A stretch of DNA of 64,000 nt, from contig JARFXM010000009.1 of NCBI GenBank assembly GCA_029532625.1, forward strand, positions 4,154,001 to 4,218,000. The letters run 5' to 3'. The stretch is from Lomentospora prolificans. Taxonomy: Eukaryota > Ascomycota > Sordariomycetes > Microascales > Microascaceae. The translations under genes and the position numbers were made by a program. The notes under the pieces were generated by a model. The model saw only the letters and a program-made list of their open reading frames with translations. It ran no database searches and was not told the origin of the DNA. Below, in pieces: positions 1 through 12,674 of the stretch (positions within the stretch are counted from its first letter, which is position 1; each line of letters begins with the position of its first letter).

Positions 1-1896
1 TGCCCGTTCGCCCACCACCATTTTAGGGCATTGCTGGCGAGAGGCGTATGGAGCAAAACAAGACATGACCCTGCTTGTACTTCTGCACGGGGCGCGAGCC
101 TAAATTGTGGGCGAGATGGCTCTCTTTTTTTTTGTGCTCCTTTTCTCCCAAGCCAGGGGCACAGCGCTGTTACCCTGCTGGTCATTCCGCGCGATGACGG
201 CGGGGTTCCCGCTTGCTCACAGGCCCTGAATGCACGTTTGATGGGACGAGACGGAATCTGGAATCGGAATGGCCGCATTGTGACATGGAAATAGGAACCG
301 GCCGGTTGGGGTTCCTGGGTAGTGTTGATACCCATTGAAATGTTCCATCGCCTGGCGACGGATTCCGAGAGCTAATCTCGATGCTGGCTGGCATTGTTCG
401 CTGGGCTGGCTGGCGGAAGGTGCCTGGCAAATGATCCATACATTCATTGCCTTGCCTTCCGAGTTAAAACACCGCAGCCAGCAGCATCGCCATCGATTTC
501 ATTTCCTTCCGTCATGCTCACAACCAGAAACACACAAAAGAAAAAAAAAAAGGAGCCCACCCTCCCGATTAGAATTCCACGTCTGTGGATTAAGCCCGAT
601 TGATCAATCCTCCGGGACCATACGTTTAACGCCCGAGAGAATCCCATGCTTCGCCAGGGCAATTTCGGAACCATCGAGCCTTCTTTGCCTTCTCCCCGCA
701 GTGATCATCAAGCTCTGCTTCCTCCTTCATCTGTGCAGATCCACCGTTTCATCAGGCCTTCTCCAACCCCTACGTTCCCAATCGCTCTGCCCGATCCAGC
801 TTGGATCCCACTTTCGAAACCGCGCAGCTGCCCACTTCGCATTTACACGCCGTTCTTTGCCGCATATCCCTGACCATCCCTAGATCCCCCCCACCGCTAG
901 CTATGGTACGGTTCCTGATGGCCATGCGGCTCATTGCGCGTCGCAAGCTCATCCAGGAACATCACGTCTCGCGCTGCGGTAGGCCGAGTCGAAGCCAATG
1001 CTCTATCTCTCTCGCCCTCTCGCCTGCCGCGGCATCTTTGTGCTCTTTCACTACTTGCCCTCCCACTCTGCAATGGCGATCAGTCTGGTTTGTACCGGAA
1101 CCGCTAGTCGCCATGCAGCCTCGCACTCTCCGTAGCTCTGCATAGTCTCAGGGTGATCTCTCTCTATGTGTGTGTTCGTCTCTCTGCCTCTGCCCTCTGT
1201 CGGCGCACCCCCATCTTACCGCTGGCTTCACGGTGGAAAGACGGCCGTTGCACAACATCTGATTGACCAGGGCCATCGCGTATGATCTCCCTCATTCCTC
1301 TTCACTTTCTCTTTGCTCTAAACTTTAGGCTCAAAGTACCTCTTCTTCCCTGTCCCCTACCAGTTCTCCCCAGGTTTCCCCAAACCGAACTTGGTCGTCC
1401 AAATCCGCAATCCCATCTTGGTTTCAACTCTTCCCATCATCTTCTCTCTCCACTCTTTTCTTTCCCTTTCCTCCTTCCATTCTCCATACATCTCTTTCTT
1501 TACTTACCAATAATTTTTTTTTCTATAATTCTTTTATTGATCTTATTCTCTTTTAGAATCTATTCGGTGATATTATACCGTTTTCAGGTCCAACAACTTT
1601 CGGCGCTTCATCCAACGACTTACACGCACAAATTTATGTCACCGAAAACAACAACAACAACACCGAAGACGAACACCCACGATTATTAGAATAGAAGTGC
1701 AAGCATCTCGACCAAAAATTACCTACGAGAGAAAGAGAGGCGGTTAGAGGCGAGAAAGATTCACCACAAAAAGACATGATCGAGTCAATATAGTCCGGGT
1801 CCCCCTTCTTTTACACCCCAACCACCTCTCCGCCGCCTCCTTCTCTTTCTTCTTCTTCTCTTCTTTTTACTCTAATATCTCTTAATATCGACCGAA
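1..1896. other. Intergenic / 5' leader upstream of the Pth11-like gene
   Basis: No convincing gene is seen. Open frames on both strands are proline/serine-rich translations of C/T-rich DNA. From about 1430 the plus strand becomes strongly pyrimidine-rich (1430-1530, 1800-1875), as in fungal leaders just before a start codon. A cluster of CTGG/CCAG tetranucleotides lies at about 380-420. The promoter and leader of the next gene are probably here. Confidence 0.5.
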
Positions 1897-3523
1897 ATGG
1901 ATGGCTCAGGGGACGAGCTGCTAGTCAGCCGAGGGCAGGCCCTCATTGCCATTTCAGTCACGTCCACAGTTCTCGCAATCGGTACTTGTGGAGTGAGGTT
2001 TATGGCAAGGAAACAGGCGAACCGGGGAGTATGGTGGGATGACTACTCTGTGATAGTAGCCATGGTATGCAAGCTAATTAATTGCACTCTACAAACTCCA
2101 CAGCGGCCACCAGCTAACCCAAACGTTGTGTGTCCTACAGGTGATGGGCTTTGTAGCCATGATCTTTGCATCCGTTGAGGCTACTTCGATAAGTGACCCG
2201 ATTCGTGCCATGCAGTTCTACTACCTCGCCAAGCCCTGGCTCATGTTCGGTACTACGCTCGGCAAGATCTCCATCTGCTTCTTCTTTCTCCGGACTCTTG
2301 GCCGTAGAAGGCCCTGGAATGTCTTCTTGGGCATGCTCATCCTCCTTCTTGCCCTCGTCAACCTTGCCTTTGCCTTGGCGTCCAACTTGCTGTGCCGCCC
2401 TCTCGAGAAGTTGTGGAACCAGAGCGTGGAGGGGGAGTGCTTCGACGGGAATGCTGAATTGGGCACCGCTTACTTCCAAGGAGGTATGGAACTTGGTCGA
2501 TTCCTCTGCGGTGCGAGAGTCGCAGGGCTAACATTCATTACACAGGCTTTGCCGTTTTCGCCTTTCTTTTCCTCTGCATTTTCCCTGTCATGGTAGCACA
2601 AGACCTCGTGCTCATCAAGAGCATCCGGTGGCCCTTTTACCTGCTTGCCATCTCCATGATGCTGTAAGTCTTCTTTCTATGTCTTTATGAAACATTATAC
2701 CTCGTAGAGTTTGCTAACCTGCAGATGAGAGCAGTGCTGGCATCTTCTCCATTATCAGGACGTACCAAATCTCCGTCATTGGTGCCCGAGGCTCGTTCAG
2801 CGGTGACGTCCTCCTCGCCACCATTTTTGATGTGTAAGTAGTGCCTCCCTTCCGCTCGCCCATCTTCATTTGACAACATATCGGAAGTCCGATCTAACAT
2901 ACGTCAGTCTCACTCAAAACCTCGCCATCACGGCGGCAAACGTCATCCCCCTCGGTACGATGCTCAGCGCCCCCAACGGCCGCGACCTCTCCAACCTTGT
3001 CTCTGTCTCCTCCAACCGCCTTGAAGACCTCTCTCATCGCTCTTCCGGCCTCCATACACCCCCTCACTCCGCCAAGTCCACCATATTCATCATCGAGGGC
3101 CCTCGAAGTGGAGATGCAGATGATTATTACTACAACGCGGCCCCTCCACCTCCCCCGCCTGTGCACCACCGCCACGATCTCGAATCCGGCCTAGCACCCC
3201 AGTCCATCATTAGGCCCGGTACCGCGGCTTCCAACCGCGGGGCCACAAGCAGACCTGGCACCGCTACTGGACATCGTTCGAAGTCTCGGGCTTCGATGAG
3301 CAGGCCAGGTACAGCAGCTTCGTGGATCAGCGCCACGGGAAGCATTGGAAGGTCAGGCACGTTGATTAGTGCTGGTGGACCGCCTCCCCCCGGCGTGAAT
3401 ACCGAGGCCTTGCAGGGTGTCATTATGAAGACTGTTAGTGTCGAAGTTGTGGAAGAGACGGTGGACGATGCCGAGGGTCTTAGAGGAGCGGATTGGAGGG
3501 ATATCCTCAAGGGATCGCACTAA
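1897..3523 (+). CDS. Pth11-like / fungal rhodopsin-domain integral membrane protein
   Basis: Multi-pass membrane protein of the fungal rhodopsin-fold family (Pth11-like, often annotated 'integral membrane protein'). The family is thought to act as plasma-membrane receptors; the ligand here is unknown. Splicing five exons (1897-2064, 2141-2483, 2546-2663, 2735-2833, 2908-3523) gives 447 residues. About seven hydrophobic segments occupy residues 10 to 265, with the family-like WWDDYSV after the first helix and a Cys-containing loop. The tail (about 270-447) is cytosolic-looking, rich in Ser, Gly and Pro, and has three RPGTA motifs. The start ATG sits directly after a CT-rich leader and begins a hydrophobic helix. 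The gene stands alone. It lacks an N-terminal CFEM domain, so it belongs to the short subclass. Introns were set by eye; each junction keeps the frame. Confidence 0.85.
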
Positions 3524-4358
3524 GCTCCCTATTCCACCCACATGGACTCATACAACCTGAATACTTCTCCTGGACGATGGTACTTGGTATTTGGAAATCG
3601 ACAGAAATAAGGAGGGAGGGATTTAGGCCTGGACAGTAACGACTTTTTACTTCACGGCCTCGGCGTCTTTTTCTTTTTTTCTTTTTTCTTCTTTTTTTTT
3701 CTTTCTTTTTTTTCAAACTGTTCCTCATCATTGGTTTCTTCGACCCATGACTGGACTTTGCGAGATCCTCGAAGGATATCCCTATACGGCGGCGACGTGA
3801 TTACAGCATTTCATATTCATTGGGGTATTCCTGGTGTCGACTTATTCTTCTGTCGGTGTATTCGTTCTTTTTTGCAAAGATACCCCCCTTCATCGAACGG
3901 GCATGATATGATCAGATAAACTGGCGGGCAACATTCTTTTTTTTTCTGCTTCTTTTGCTTTTCTAGATTTGGGCGAAAAAGCAAAAGATACAGGCGGTGT
4001 TATTACAATCGTTTATGATGGGAATATCCTGGGCGATACAACGATAGACTATTTTTTTTTTTCAAAGGGATTGAGCAGCATTTCAGGCGTGTATCTATCC
4101 CTGTGTTATAATACACTTAGCCGCGACACGATCGTGGAGACTTTTAGATTCATTTCGTTTTAGTATGGAAAGTCTGAACGTGATGTTGATGGTGGTTGAT
4201 CTAGTGTAAGTGGAAGAAGCTATGGACATGGAAGATACACCAAACTGTTCTCTAGCACTACACCCTCGGCAACCACGGATGCTTCTTATCCCAGTCTACG
4301 CCCTCTCACCATATCAGCTAGGCGAAAAGAAAAAAAAAGGGAAGTTTCCAAGATCAAT
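3524..4358. other. Convergent intergenic region between Pth11-like gene and LPMO
   Basis: T-rich stretches near 3660-3720 and 3930-3965 fit a 3' untranslated region of the upstream gene. No gene is seen. Both flanking genes end here, so this is terminator space. Confidence 0.5.
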
Positions 4359-5986
4359 CTACGGTTGCGGAAGTGTGATGGTGGCGAAAAGCGTCGTCGT
4401 ATCGACCTGCGTGACAGTGACCTTGTGCGTGATATAAACCGTGCTGTAAACCACCGCACCCGCGCCGCCACCGACAGACGACGAGGATGACGTCAGCTCA
4501 GGCGCCTTGTCACTCTCGCCAGAGGTCGCAGTGGCCGACTGGGTGGCGGTGGGCGAAGGGGGGTTGACCCCGACGGCGTCGGTGGTCGTCCCGGCGGCGG
4601 AGGACGGGGCGGAGGATGAGGGCTCCTCGGCGGCTTCTGTGGAGGAGGGGGCCGGCTCGGAGGTGGCTTCTGCCGAAGACGGGGCCTCGGAGGGGGTGGG
4701 AGTTTCTTGGGGGATGGCGGCGGGGTCGAGGGATTTGACAAAGGTGCCGGTGGCTATGATGTTGGGCTTGCGCTGGGAAGCCGTCTCGGCCTTGGAGTAG
4801 AGATTGGCGGCAGGCTACAAACGGGGAGAGAAGCGACAAGGTTAGCTCACGTCGGTTTTCGGGAATCAGCCCCGAAAAGCGTGGGCAAGGGAAAAAAAAA
4901 AAAATACTTACGCCGGGAATGGTGTAATCCGCGGGGCTCTTCCCAAACAGGTCCCACACGATGCCGGACTCGGTCTGCGAGTAATACCCCTCGAATGACC
5001 TCCCCTCGGGCTTGTCGGTGCCCTTGCTGGAAACGGCGAGGTTGAAGCAAAACGGGTAGCTCTGGGCGCCGTTGGCCTGGCCGGCGGCGTGGAGGGCGAG
5101 GATCTCGTGGCGGAGGACGTAGTTGCCCGGGGCGATGGACTCGGGGATCTTGACGAACCAGGTGAGGTCGTTGCGGATGAGGACGTTGGGGGCCCAGAGG
5201 TCGGAGGCGGCGTCGATGACGGCTTGGCGGCTTATGTCGAAGAATTTGAGTTTGGTTTTGTCGACGTTTTGCTGTCAGGGAGAAAAGTAAGACGGTGTTA
5301 GTGTCTTTTTGAAAGGTAGGGGGGAGGAGAGGGAGAAGAGGGGCGATGTTGGTGTGAAAATGTGTTGAGCAGCGGTGGAGGAACTTACGCAGGGGCCTTC
5401 ACAGTTGGCGAGGGAGTCAATAATGGGACCCTTGTGCGAATCGGGCCAGGTATCCCAGTGGATGCCGAGCTCGTCGCCGGCGTTGACGGGGATGGCTACG
5501 GCGCCTGGCGTGGCGCCGAGGTGGCAGATGATGTCGGGCGTGTTGTAGGCGGCGGGGGCCACGAAGCCGTTTCTGCGGGAACCGAGTAAGTCTGGGTGTG
5601 TTCCGAAGGACGGTTTGAAGGCATGACGGAAGAGAGGGGGGCCCGTTCTGCGGAATAAGAAAGGGATTGGGAAACGTACTGGAGATTTTCGGGCGTGGAC
5701 CACTCTGCTACTTCTGGCGGCGGCTTCTCGTACTGGAAGGAGGGATTGTAGCCGCGATAACTGGAGTTGTTTTGTTGTTAGAGAGAAGAGGTTGGATATC
5801 GCTAACAAAGAGACACAACCTTGGATGTGTCCTATCCTCCTCCGTCCACACCAACACTTACTATGTGCCGCCCGAAGCTCCGGGGGGGTAGACGGCCAGA
5901 CCGTCTGCGATGCCGTGGGCCTCGACCTGGACGACGAGGAGTAGCAAGCTCGCGAGCCCGGCGGATATAGCACGAGACTTCGCCAT
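4359..5986 (-). CDS. AA9 lytic polysaccharide monooxygenase, secreted, Ser/Thr-rich tail
   Basis: Copper-dependent oxidase that cleaves cellulose or related glycans outside the cell (AA9 family). Five exons (5986-5862, 5760-5680, 5572-5389, 5271-4912, 4814-4359) give 401 residues. A hydrophobic signal peptide (1-23) ends in VEA, leaving His24 as the mature N-terminus, the first copper-brace ligand. The second brace His is His115 in DSHKGP. The axial Tyr is Tyr202 within GAQSYPFC, with Gln200 before it. The conserved YVLRHEILALH segment is present. From about residue 255 the protein is a roughly 145-residue Ser/Thr/Pro/Glu-rich tail with no cellulose-binding CBM1 cysteine pattern. The start at 5986 gives the signal peptide; longer in-frame extensions do not. 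A TATA-like box lies about 115 nt upstream. Family assignment is firm; exact substrate is unknown. Confidence 0.92.
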
Positions 5987-8384
5987 GGGGCACGACTGAA
6001 TTTCAAACTTCTCACTAAAGGCTGAAGGACTTGGAGAATGTTCACGCTTAAAGTTTGGCTTGAGGCTCAAGAGCCCAGATATCCAAGGGAGTAGTCCGGT
6101 TTATATGAAGGACGCACACCCCAGAGCATCACACGGAAACCCAGGTAAACGGGTGGGATCAGCTACGATAATAAACACTCATACGGCCGGCGGGACCCGC
6201 AAACCCGGGAAAAGAAGGCCGAAATATAAGGGCTATCTAGATCCGGTGCTTGCTCTTGGCTGGCCTAAACCACGATTCCTGGGAACAAAGGGTCAAATAT
6301 GGTTCGGCGCAAGAGCGGGAGTCAAGTCATATGGACGACCGAGAAATATGGGCTCGCAATGTAAATTCAATTTAAACTTTCCAGAGGGTGGGATCATATA
6401 CGAAGGGGCCTACGGAGCCAGCGAGACGAGAGAGTCAAGCGGAGGGAGGGGTGGGGAGAAGAAGCCGGCCTCGCGCGATCTGAAAAAAGAGGGTTTCTTC
6501 CATGCATTCGCGCGATCCAACGAAGAGTACGCAAGGTCGCACATCAGCCATCCAATGGTGACAAGGGAGAGATATTAAAACCAAAAAAAAAAAAGGTGAC
6601 AGCCCAATATCACGAGATGTATTAGCGCAAGTCAGGTCGTGCAAGTTCCGTGCGGGAAGCTTCGAGGAATGGAAACGGGCGCGCGGGTTGGGCATTCCAT
6701 GTGTGTCTGCTGAGAGCGCATGCCGCTGCCACCATTTCGTCTCTCTCTCTCTCTGCTCTTCCACCCCTTTCCTTAACTGGCCTTGAACCAACAGGCCTCA
6801 TGTACCTCAAAGTGCCAGGCAGAGGGGGGGTCTAATATCGATACCGCGCAACTGGTTACTGGAGGGGGCCCCACGGGGAACCGCCTGGCCAGCTGCGTGG
6901 GGATAAGGCCCTCGTCCAGTCCAGATGCCCGCTCGAAAAAGGCCGCTGGCGTGCCAGGCGATGTTGTGCGAGGAGAGGGGGAGGGTGAGCAAGAGCCTGG
7001 ATAAAGTCTGGACTTCTGGCCGGCCCGACGGTAATATCCCAGCACCGCGCACAGGACCAACACTCAAAGGAAACGTCATTGGATGGCGTACCAAGTCGAA
7101 AATTCGTGCGACCAGAGAGGCAGGCGGGATATCGCACCCTTATTTAGTTTCTATCAATCTCGGTTGGGTCTACGAACCACGCGCCAGGCCATGTGCCGTC
7201 TAAACCGCTAGGTTAGACTCTACCCGGCCGTGAAGCCGAGAGAGCGAGTGGCATGTCTGTGAAAATGCGCCTCTCAAGGACCCACTGATGACGGGGGCTA
7301 TCGATGGGGGTCAGTCGCACGAGAGAAGCCGTACTTGCGATGGAAGAAGATGCGAGAAGGACTGATTTATATCGGTTTCTTGGCGGATGATTCTAGGCGA
7401 CCAATGTTGTGCCTCGTCAAAAATCTAACCAGTACATCGTCCCTTGGGAAGTAATAATCAGTCTCCGTGGCCCGTTCCCTCGGACGAGACTTTCACGATT
7501 CGTTTGATTGATAGGCAGAACCTGGACGGGCCCGCGGAAGACCCCGGCTGGCAGCTTTGTCACGGAGCATCCATTTTGGCAAATGTTCAGATCCAGAAAT
7601 ATGGTTCAGACGCACGCCAAAGAATAGCGGGAGACGTGTATGGTCGTGCAACTATGCCTGGCCGCTTCGATTGCCCTTGAACCACTTGTGTCCGCTGACA
7701 AGGGCCAAGGCCTTTGGGGAAGAGGGGGGAAGGAACAAAGATAGATAGCCACTTGGAACTGTCGGCCTGGCCATGCCTTTTCCGTGTTCCCGACAAGCAC
7801 CGAGAGCCAGCATATCGATCGATGTTGGGTTTGCGGATAATAGAGCTCATGAGCTCATGTAAGCCGCTCACCATCTTCAAGTTGCGTGTTAGTAATGCTG
7901 GCGAGGTGCTATCGCCACGTGTAGATTACCAAGCTAGAGGACTAAAGTAGAGGTCGAGATACTGGCTGACCCATCAATCAATCCACGACGGAGCCAGCAC
8001 ACGACACCTGGCGGCTGGCCGTACTTCAGGGTTTAGTGGGGAATCGTGCGCCCAGCTCTCGATTGCATCATCACCGTAAAAGGCCGAAACCCGTGCCTGG
8101 CCCGGTTGCAACAACGATGATGATCGTCGCCGGTTGTCGGAAACGACTGGAGAGGAAAGAGACGGCTGAATCAATGATAGTGTTCATTTCTCAAGTTTTG
8201 CTATTAATAATACGAAGTTCCCAGGACCTTTGTCAACCCAGCCCGGCTGTGGCAGCCACCCCAGGATTAGGAGCAGAGTTCCAAACCCCTCCCCCCCTTG
8301 CTCTGTGTTTCCCTATAATTTTCACACCGAAAACCCCCCCCTGGCCGCATCGCATGAAGCCCCAGGCTCTAAGAGAGAAGAAGC
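5987..8384. other. Intergenic region upstream of the LPMO
   Basis: No gene is supported. A plus-strand open frame of about 170 codons at 6060-6578 looks non-coding (basic, no domain). The LPMO promoter is on the low-coordinate side. A GTGGGG element (CreA/Cre1-like, carbon repression) is at about 6451, an inference from motif only. The rest has stop-rich, mixed-composition DNA. Confidence 0.45.
6100..6106 (-). promoter_or_regulatory. TATA-like box of the LPMO gene
   Basis: The minus strand reads ATATAAA followed by CC, about 115 nt before the LPMO start codon. This is a plausible spacing for a fungal TATA element. Support is motif and position only. Confidence 0.4.
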
Positions 8385-8922
8385 TCATGCATCGACGGGG
8401 ACCTCGACGCTCTGCTCGACGCCGTCGGCGACACCCTTGTTGACCTTCTTACCCGTCTTGGCGATGGTCTTGAGCACGGTAGCGTAGTCGAGGGTGGGCT
8501 CGGCGACAACGGTAGCATTCTGGTTCTCGAGGGAAACCTCGTAGCTCTTGACGCCTAGAGAGGAAAAAAAAAAAAAAAAAGAGAATTAGCTATTACTGCT
8601 CCGCCCTTCCGAGTTTCTGAGCTTTGTTCGCGCTGCGAGTTTCAAAGTTGCGACACAGCTGAGGGCTTGGTAGGGAAAAGTGAGGAGTTCAGGTGGGGTG
8701 GAGGATTTAATGGAAACCACCCGCTCATTGTCTGGTAAGAAGCTTCAACAATGGCGAAGGGAAAAGCAAAGAGAAAAATTAAATAAAGAATAAAAAGACA
8801 ATAAGAAGAGAAGACAAAACATGCTACATACCATCAAGCTTCTTGAGCACTCGGTCAACGGCGCCAGAGCAGCCGCCGCAGCTCATGGTGATGTCGAAGT
8901 TGTAGGTGTGCTCCTCCGCCAT
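8385..8922 (-). CDS. ATX1: Atx1-type cytosolic copper chaperone
   Basis: Small metallochaperone that carries Cu(I) to the Golgi copper-transporting ATPase and protects against oxidative stress. Two exons (8922-8832 and 8554-8385) give 86 residues in a single heavy-metal-associated (HMA) domain. The metal motif MSCGGC is at residues 13-18, so Cys15 and Cys18 are the ligands. The Lys-rich KTGKKV near residue 62 matches the ATPase-docking face of Atx1. Length and the ferredoxin-like layout are normal. The intron runs 8831-8555 and contains a poly-T tract on the coding strand. The TATA-like box is about 130 nt upstream. It lies near the copper-dependent LPMO, but adjacency alone does not show shared control. 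Confidence 0.95.
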
Positions 8923-10929
8923 TGTGATGGTTATGCAAAGTTGCGCAAGGCTAAAAAGAATAGTTTATGGTGGGGGTTTGGAGAGGTGGGTTGAACTGGG
9001 GGAATTGGAGTAGATGCCAGATGAGAAAGGAAAGGAGCCAAGTGGGATATGTCTTTATATAATCTCCGTCCGACCTTGTTTCGTGAGGACAAATCGGCCA
9101 AAACCCCTCAAGGTCCCCAAGAGTCAACGAGGAAATCAAGTGCCAAATGGATCAATTGTACTTGCGATTGCGATTACTGGAGGAAATGACGATGGTCCCT
9201 CTTTTAATACTACTCGAACTTGCAAGTCTTATCACCCCGCGAAAGAGGCCGCTTAGTATTGCTAGCCCTGCCTTCTCTCGAATTTCCAGACCAAGCTCTG
9301 ACCGTCTCTAGCTTTCCCGTTTAATCCTTCCCATGCTAGCGCTCCGTCTCTTGTTACAGGTTGGGGTTCTTAGTCTGCGCCGCCAGGCTGTAGTGGCTAC
9401 GTTGCTCTGAGTCGCCCCCTTGATTTGGGTTAAGACTGTTGTTATGTATCTTGCGCCTTCCCCAATATATGGATTAATAATGGGTCTTGTCTTCACAGGA
9501 CTGGCCGAGTATTTGATACTTGCCAGGCTAGGAAACCTCCATTCTGGTTGTTCGGCACTCGTCTTCACCTCGGACGACCCCGAGAGACAGAGTGTCATAT
9601 CTCACTTGACACCATATTTCTGCTCCATTTGCATAGGAATGCCGCCCTTCTTCTGACATCCATGCGTGGCCCAAAGTGTCGTATTAGCCGCTTGGCCGAT
9701 GCTCTCTTGTTTCCTGCCCTCTCTGTCTCATAAAACTTAGACACCAAGGAGTAGCTCCACTTGTACCAAGGGCTCTCCACCAGCAGCGACCTATTTCGCA
9801 GTGTGCTCAAGCTGTCAATGTCTTGCTTTAAAATGCTTAGGCTTGCTGTTCCCGAATCTCTGCAGGGTTTTGTTTACACAGTGTTCCTGGGGCCAAGAAT
9901 GACGAATCTCAAACGTTGGCCGCAAAGCTAGGCCGTCTATGGAAGCTGGCGATCTCACCAACGGATCAACCGCGAGAATCGCTCACTCAGCTCTGACCCG
10001 GGTCTGGGCACATATCAACTCGCAACCCGACGAGCTCGGGAAAATCGGCTAAGATCAGCAACCCCAGAGCCAGAGTGCCAAATATTCCTCTCAAACCTGC
10101 TCACTTTTTAATATCAGCCTCCGCCGTAATCCCTAATCACTGGCAAAGGGGAAGGGGGAAAAAGCAATCGCCCCCCCCCCGGCCGACCCCCTCTCCCCGC
10201 TTCAGCCCTCGACGTCTTCCTCACGGACTTATGAAACGTAACCCGTGTTTCTCGGGTGCATTACGCTACGCTACGCCTTGCCCTGGTATACGTACATTGC
10301 GCTTCTTGTCGTGTAAATTGCGTATCTGCGCCATTCTCTCGCCGACCTGCGCATCGTTGACCAAACCAGGCGGAGCTTGGATAGCTCCAAGAGCTTGTAC
10401 CTTGCAGTTTTGTCAGGGATGAGACAAGAAGCTCCAAGCCTCATGCAGGTTCCGGAAACAAGGCTTGCATGACGATTCTCTACCCCAGATAGTTTGGACG
10501 GCGCATCCCGAGGCGTCACATTGGAGATTACCCAGCATCTCTCATCCCTCCCAGCGCCGCAATCTCGATTCAATACCTTCACTTCTCGTTCTCCTCACTT
10601 ACAAGAGCTGAATATCCAGCATTGTGCATAAAATTTCACTTCCCTACAGAATAAGTCTACCGCCTTCCGTAAAAAAGCTTTTTCCTTCTCCACCGTAACG
10701 CTAATGTAGACGGCTAACGGCCAGCCAAACTCTTTACACCATGACCCCGTATAAGCCTTGCTCCCATAACGAATTGCCAAGCAGCGACCCCGCATCTTCG
10801 TTTCCCTCGCGAGTCGAGACAGAAGCTATCATTGCGAGGGCCGTGCCCCGTTGCCCTCTTAGGATTTCGGTGACCAACATAACCGTCTTTCAAATATTCA
10901 GTACCTCCTACTTATCTGGTGCTTCCAAT
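8923..10929. other. Intergenic region between ATX1 and ARP3
   Basis: About 2 kb upstream of ATX1 and downstream of ARP3. Only short unrelated open frames are seen. No domain, RNA gene or repeat was recognised. Confidence 0.45.
9054..9061 (-). promoter_or_regulatory. TATA-like box of ATX1
   Basis: The minus strand reads TATATAAA, about 132 nt upstream of the ATX1 start codon. Motif and distance fit a core promoter; nothing more is claimed. Confidence 0.4.
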
Positions 10930-12674
10930 TCAAGGTCCTCCGGGTCCACCCAACAACGCGAACCTTCGAACGATACCGGGGCCGTATTCTTGGTACTGTT
11001 TAACAGTGTTAACGCCGCATATCCCGGAACAATTACGATAAGAATGTGCTGGTGAAAGCTATAAATATATCGACTTACCTCGGCTTTAGTGTGGCAATAT
11101 GACCTGAACTCAGGCGTTTGGCCGAGCAAGCTGCCACCGAACCATGGACCGTGCCTTTGCCTCTTGTGGGTGATAACCTGTACTTCTAAACCGCCACTCT
11201 TTGCGCCGCCGCTGCGCACCTCACTCGCTCGGATGCGCGCGTCCACAAGGTGCTTGATATCCCTCTGTAACCGACGGCCAAAGTCCTTGTAAAGTGTGCT
11301 ACCGCCGGAGAGCACGATGTTCTTGTACAAACCCCTCCTTACATCAATAGGAGAGGATTGAATGACGCCGTCGACGACGACGGGTAGTGGCGTGAGGAAA
11401 TCAGAGCTGTAGATTTCGGGGTTGAAGAAAATCTCGGGTGCCATGAATCGCTCATAGCCTACGTCTACCGACACCTGGCGGCCACCGGGGTGCGATACAA
11501 CGTGCTTGATGAACCGACTCCTGTCTCGGTCGTAGCGCGAGAATTCCTTTACGATATCGGGACACACATAGCAGTACTCCTCTTTGATCTCCTGTGCGGT
11601 TCTTAGCGAAGAGTCGGGCTCTCCGCGATCTCGGAGAAGCGACTGGACAAAGTATGTAATGTCTCGACCGGCGATAGGGATTGATTTAATCGACGAGCCG
11701 ATGACGTATCCCTCGGCGACGGGAATAACGTGGGTAACACCATCTCCAGAGTCGATGACCGTGCCGGTAAGGGACCGATCGTGGACCTTGGACGAAGTCC
11801 AAGATGCCGCAAGAGCCAAAACGGCCTGTACAGCGATATAGAGACCAGCGCAGTTGAAAGACTCAAAGAAGATTTCGGCCGTATTTTCTCGGTTCTCGGG
11901 CGGGTTCAAGGGCTACATGGCGAGAGATCGTGTTAGCGGGAATTGCGCCCCATGAGCGCAGTGACGCCACTCACCGGTTCGGTCAGGAGGAAGAAATGCT
12001 CTTCCGGTTCGACGCGGAGATATTTGAAGATGGAGTTAGACCAGAATCTCTCCATATGGTCCTGGACCAGACAATTAGCACCTTGTGACGACTTGGGGGA
12101 GGGTGGTTTCGGGCGTGGCGCATACCCAGTTCTCGATTTGGCCGTGGCGGATAGGGTAGTGAAGGCCGTAGCCTAGTATCGTTAGCATCTCAGCCTGATA
12201 TGAAAATGGGTTCGGGTCTTCCAAGACTGACCTGGACCGCCCGACGCTGCTATAGCCTCATCACCAATGAAGAAATCCAAATCTTCGGTGCCCCGCTTCC
12301 CGCTAAGGTGGCCGCCGGGCCCGGCTCCTCCGGTGAGAAAAGATGGCTTGTTCGCAACGGCTGGTCGGCCGGACCCCGTGCCTCCAGTTCCGGCAGCTCC
12401 TTTCGTAGCGATCGCCGTGGGGAAGACGAAGGAAGGCGAATCGTTACCAGCGAAACCTGGCCATCGGTGTTAAGATTACATGAATTCGTAGCGCAAGTTG
12501 AGGGACTTGGTGCCATCATACCCAATTTAGAGAATCCGGTACCGCTAGAAAAAGGAGGAGGAATCAGCATCAATCGTGTGCTCAAAGGCAGCAAGCAGTA
12601 TAGGACCTTGGGAGTGCGGGGTGCTGGGTAGGGCCTTACTTGTCCATGACAACGGCGGGGGTTTGGTTGGCCAT
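10930..12674 (-). CDS. ARP3: Actin-related protein 3 (Arp2/3 complex)
   Basis: Arp3 is one of two actin-like subunits of the Arp2/3 complex, which nucleates branched actin at endocytic patches and growing tips. Seven exons (12674-12640, 12544-12522, 12456-12232, 12172-12126, 12061-11975, 11912-11079, 10995-10930) give 438 residues, the usual length. The actin phosphate-1 loop is VVMDNGTGFSKLG near residue 8. Phosphate-2 is IDSGDGVTHVIP, and LSGGSTLYKDFGRR is the actin-fold motif. The Arp3-specific insert FFIGDEAI and the ending GGPGGP after YQEYGPGIVRRFALL are present. Exon 2 is a 23-nt microexon. The last exon is only 66 nt and is easily missed; without it the C-terminal subdomain is lost. 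Assignment to Arp3 rather than actin is firm. Confidence 0.95.

Noticed and set aside
335..883. Open frame of about 180 codons, plus strand
   Set aside because: Pro/Ser-rich translation of C/T-rich leader DNA, no domain, overlapped by other frames; no intron or coding pattern.
6060..6578. Open frame of about 170 codons in the LPMO promoter
   Set aside because: Basic, Gly-rich, no recognisable family; lies over the LPMO TATA region.
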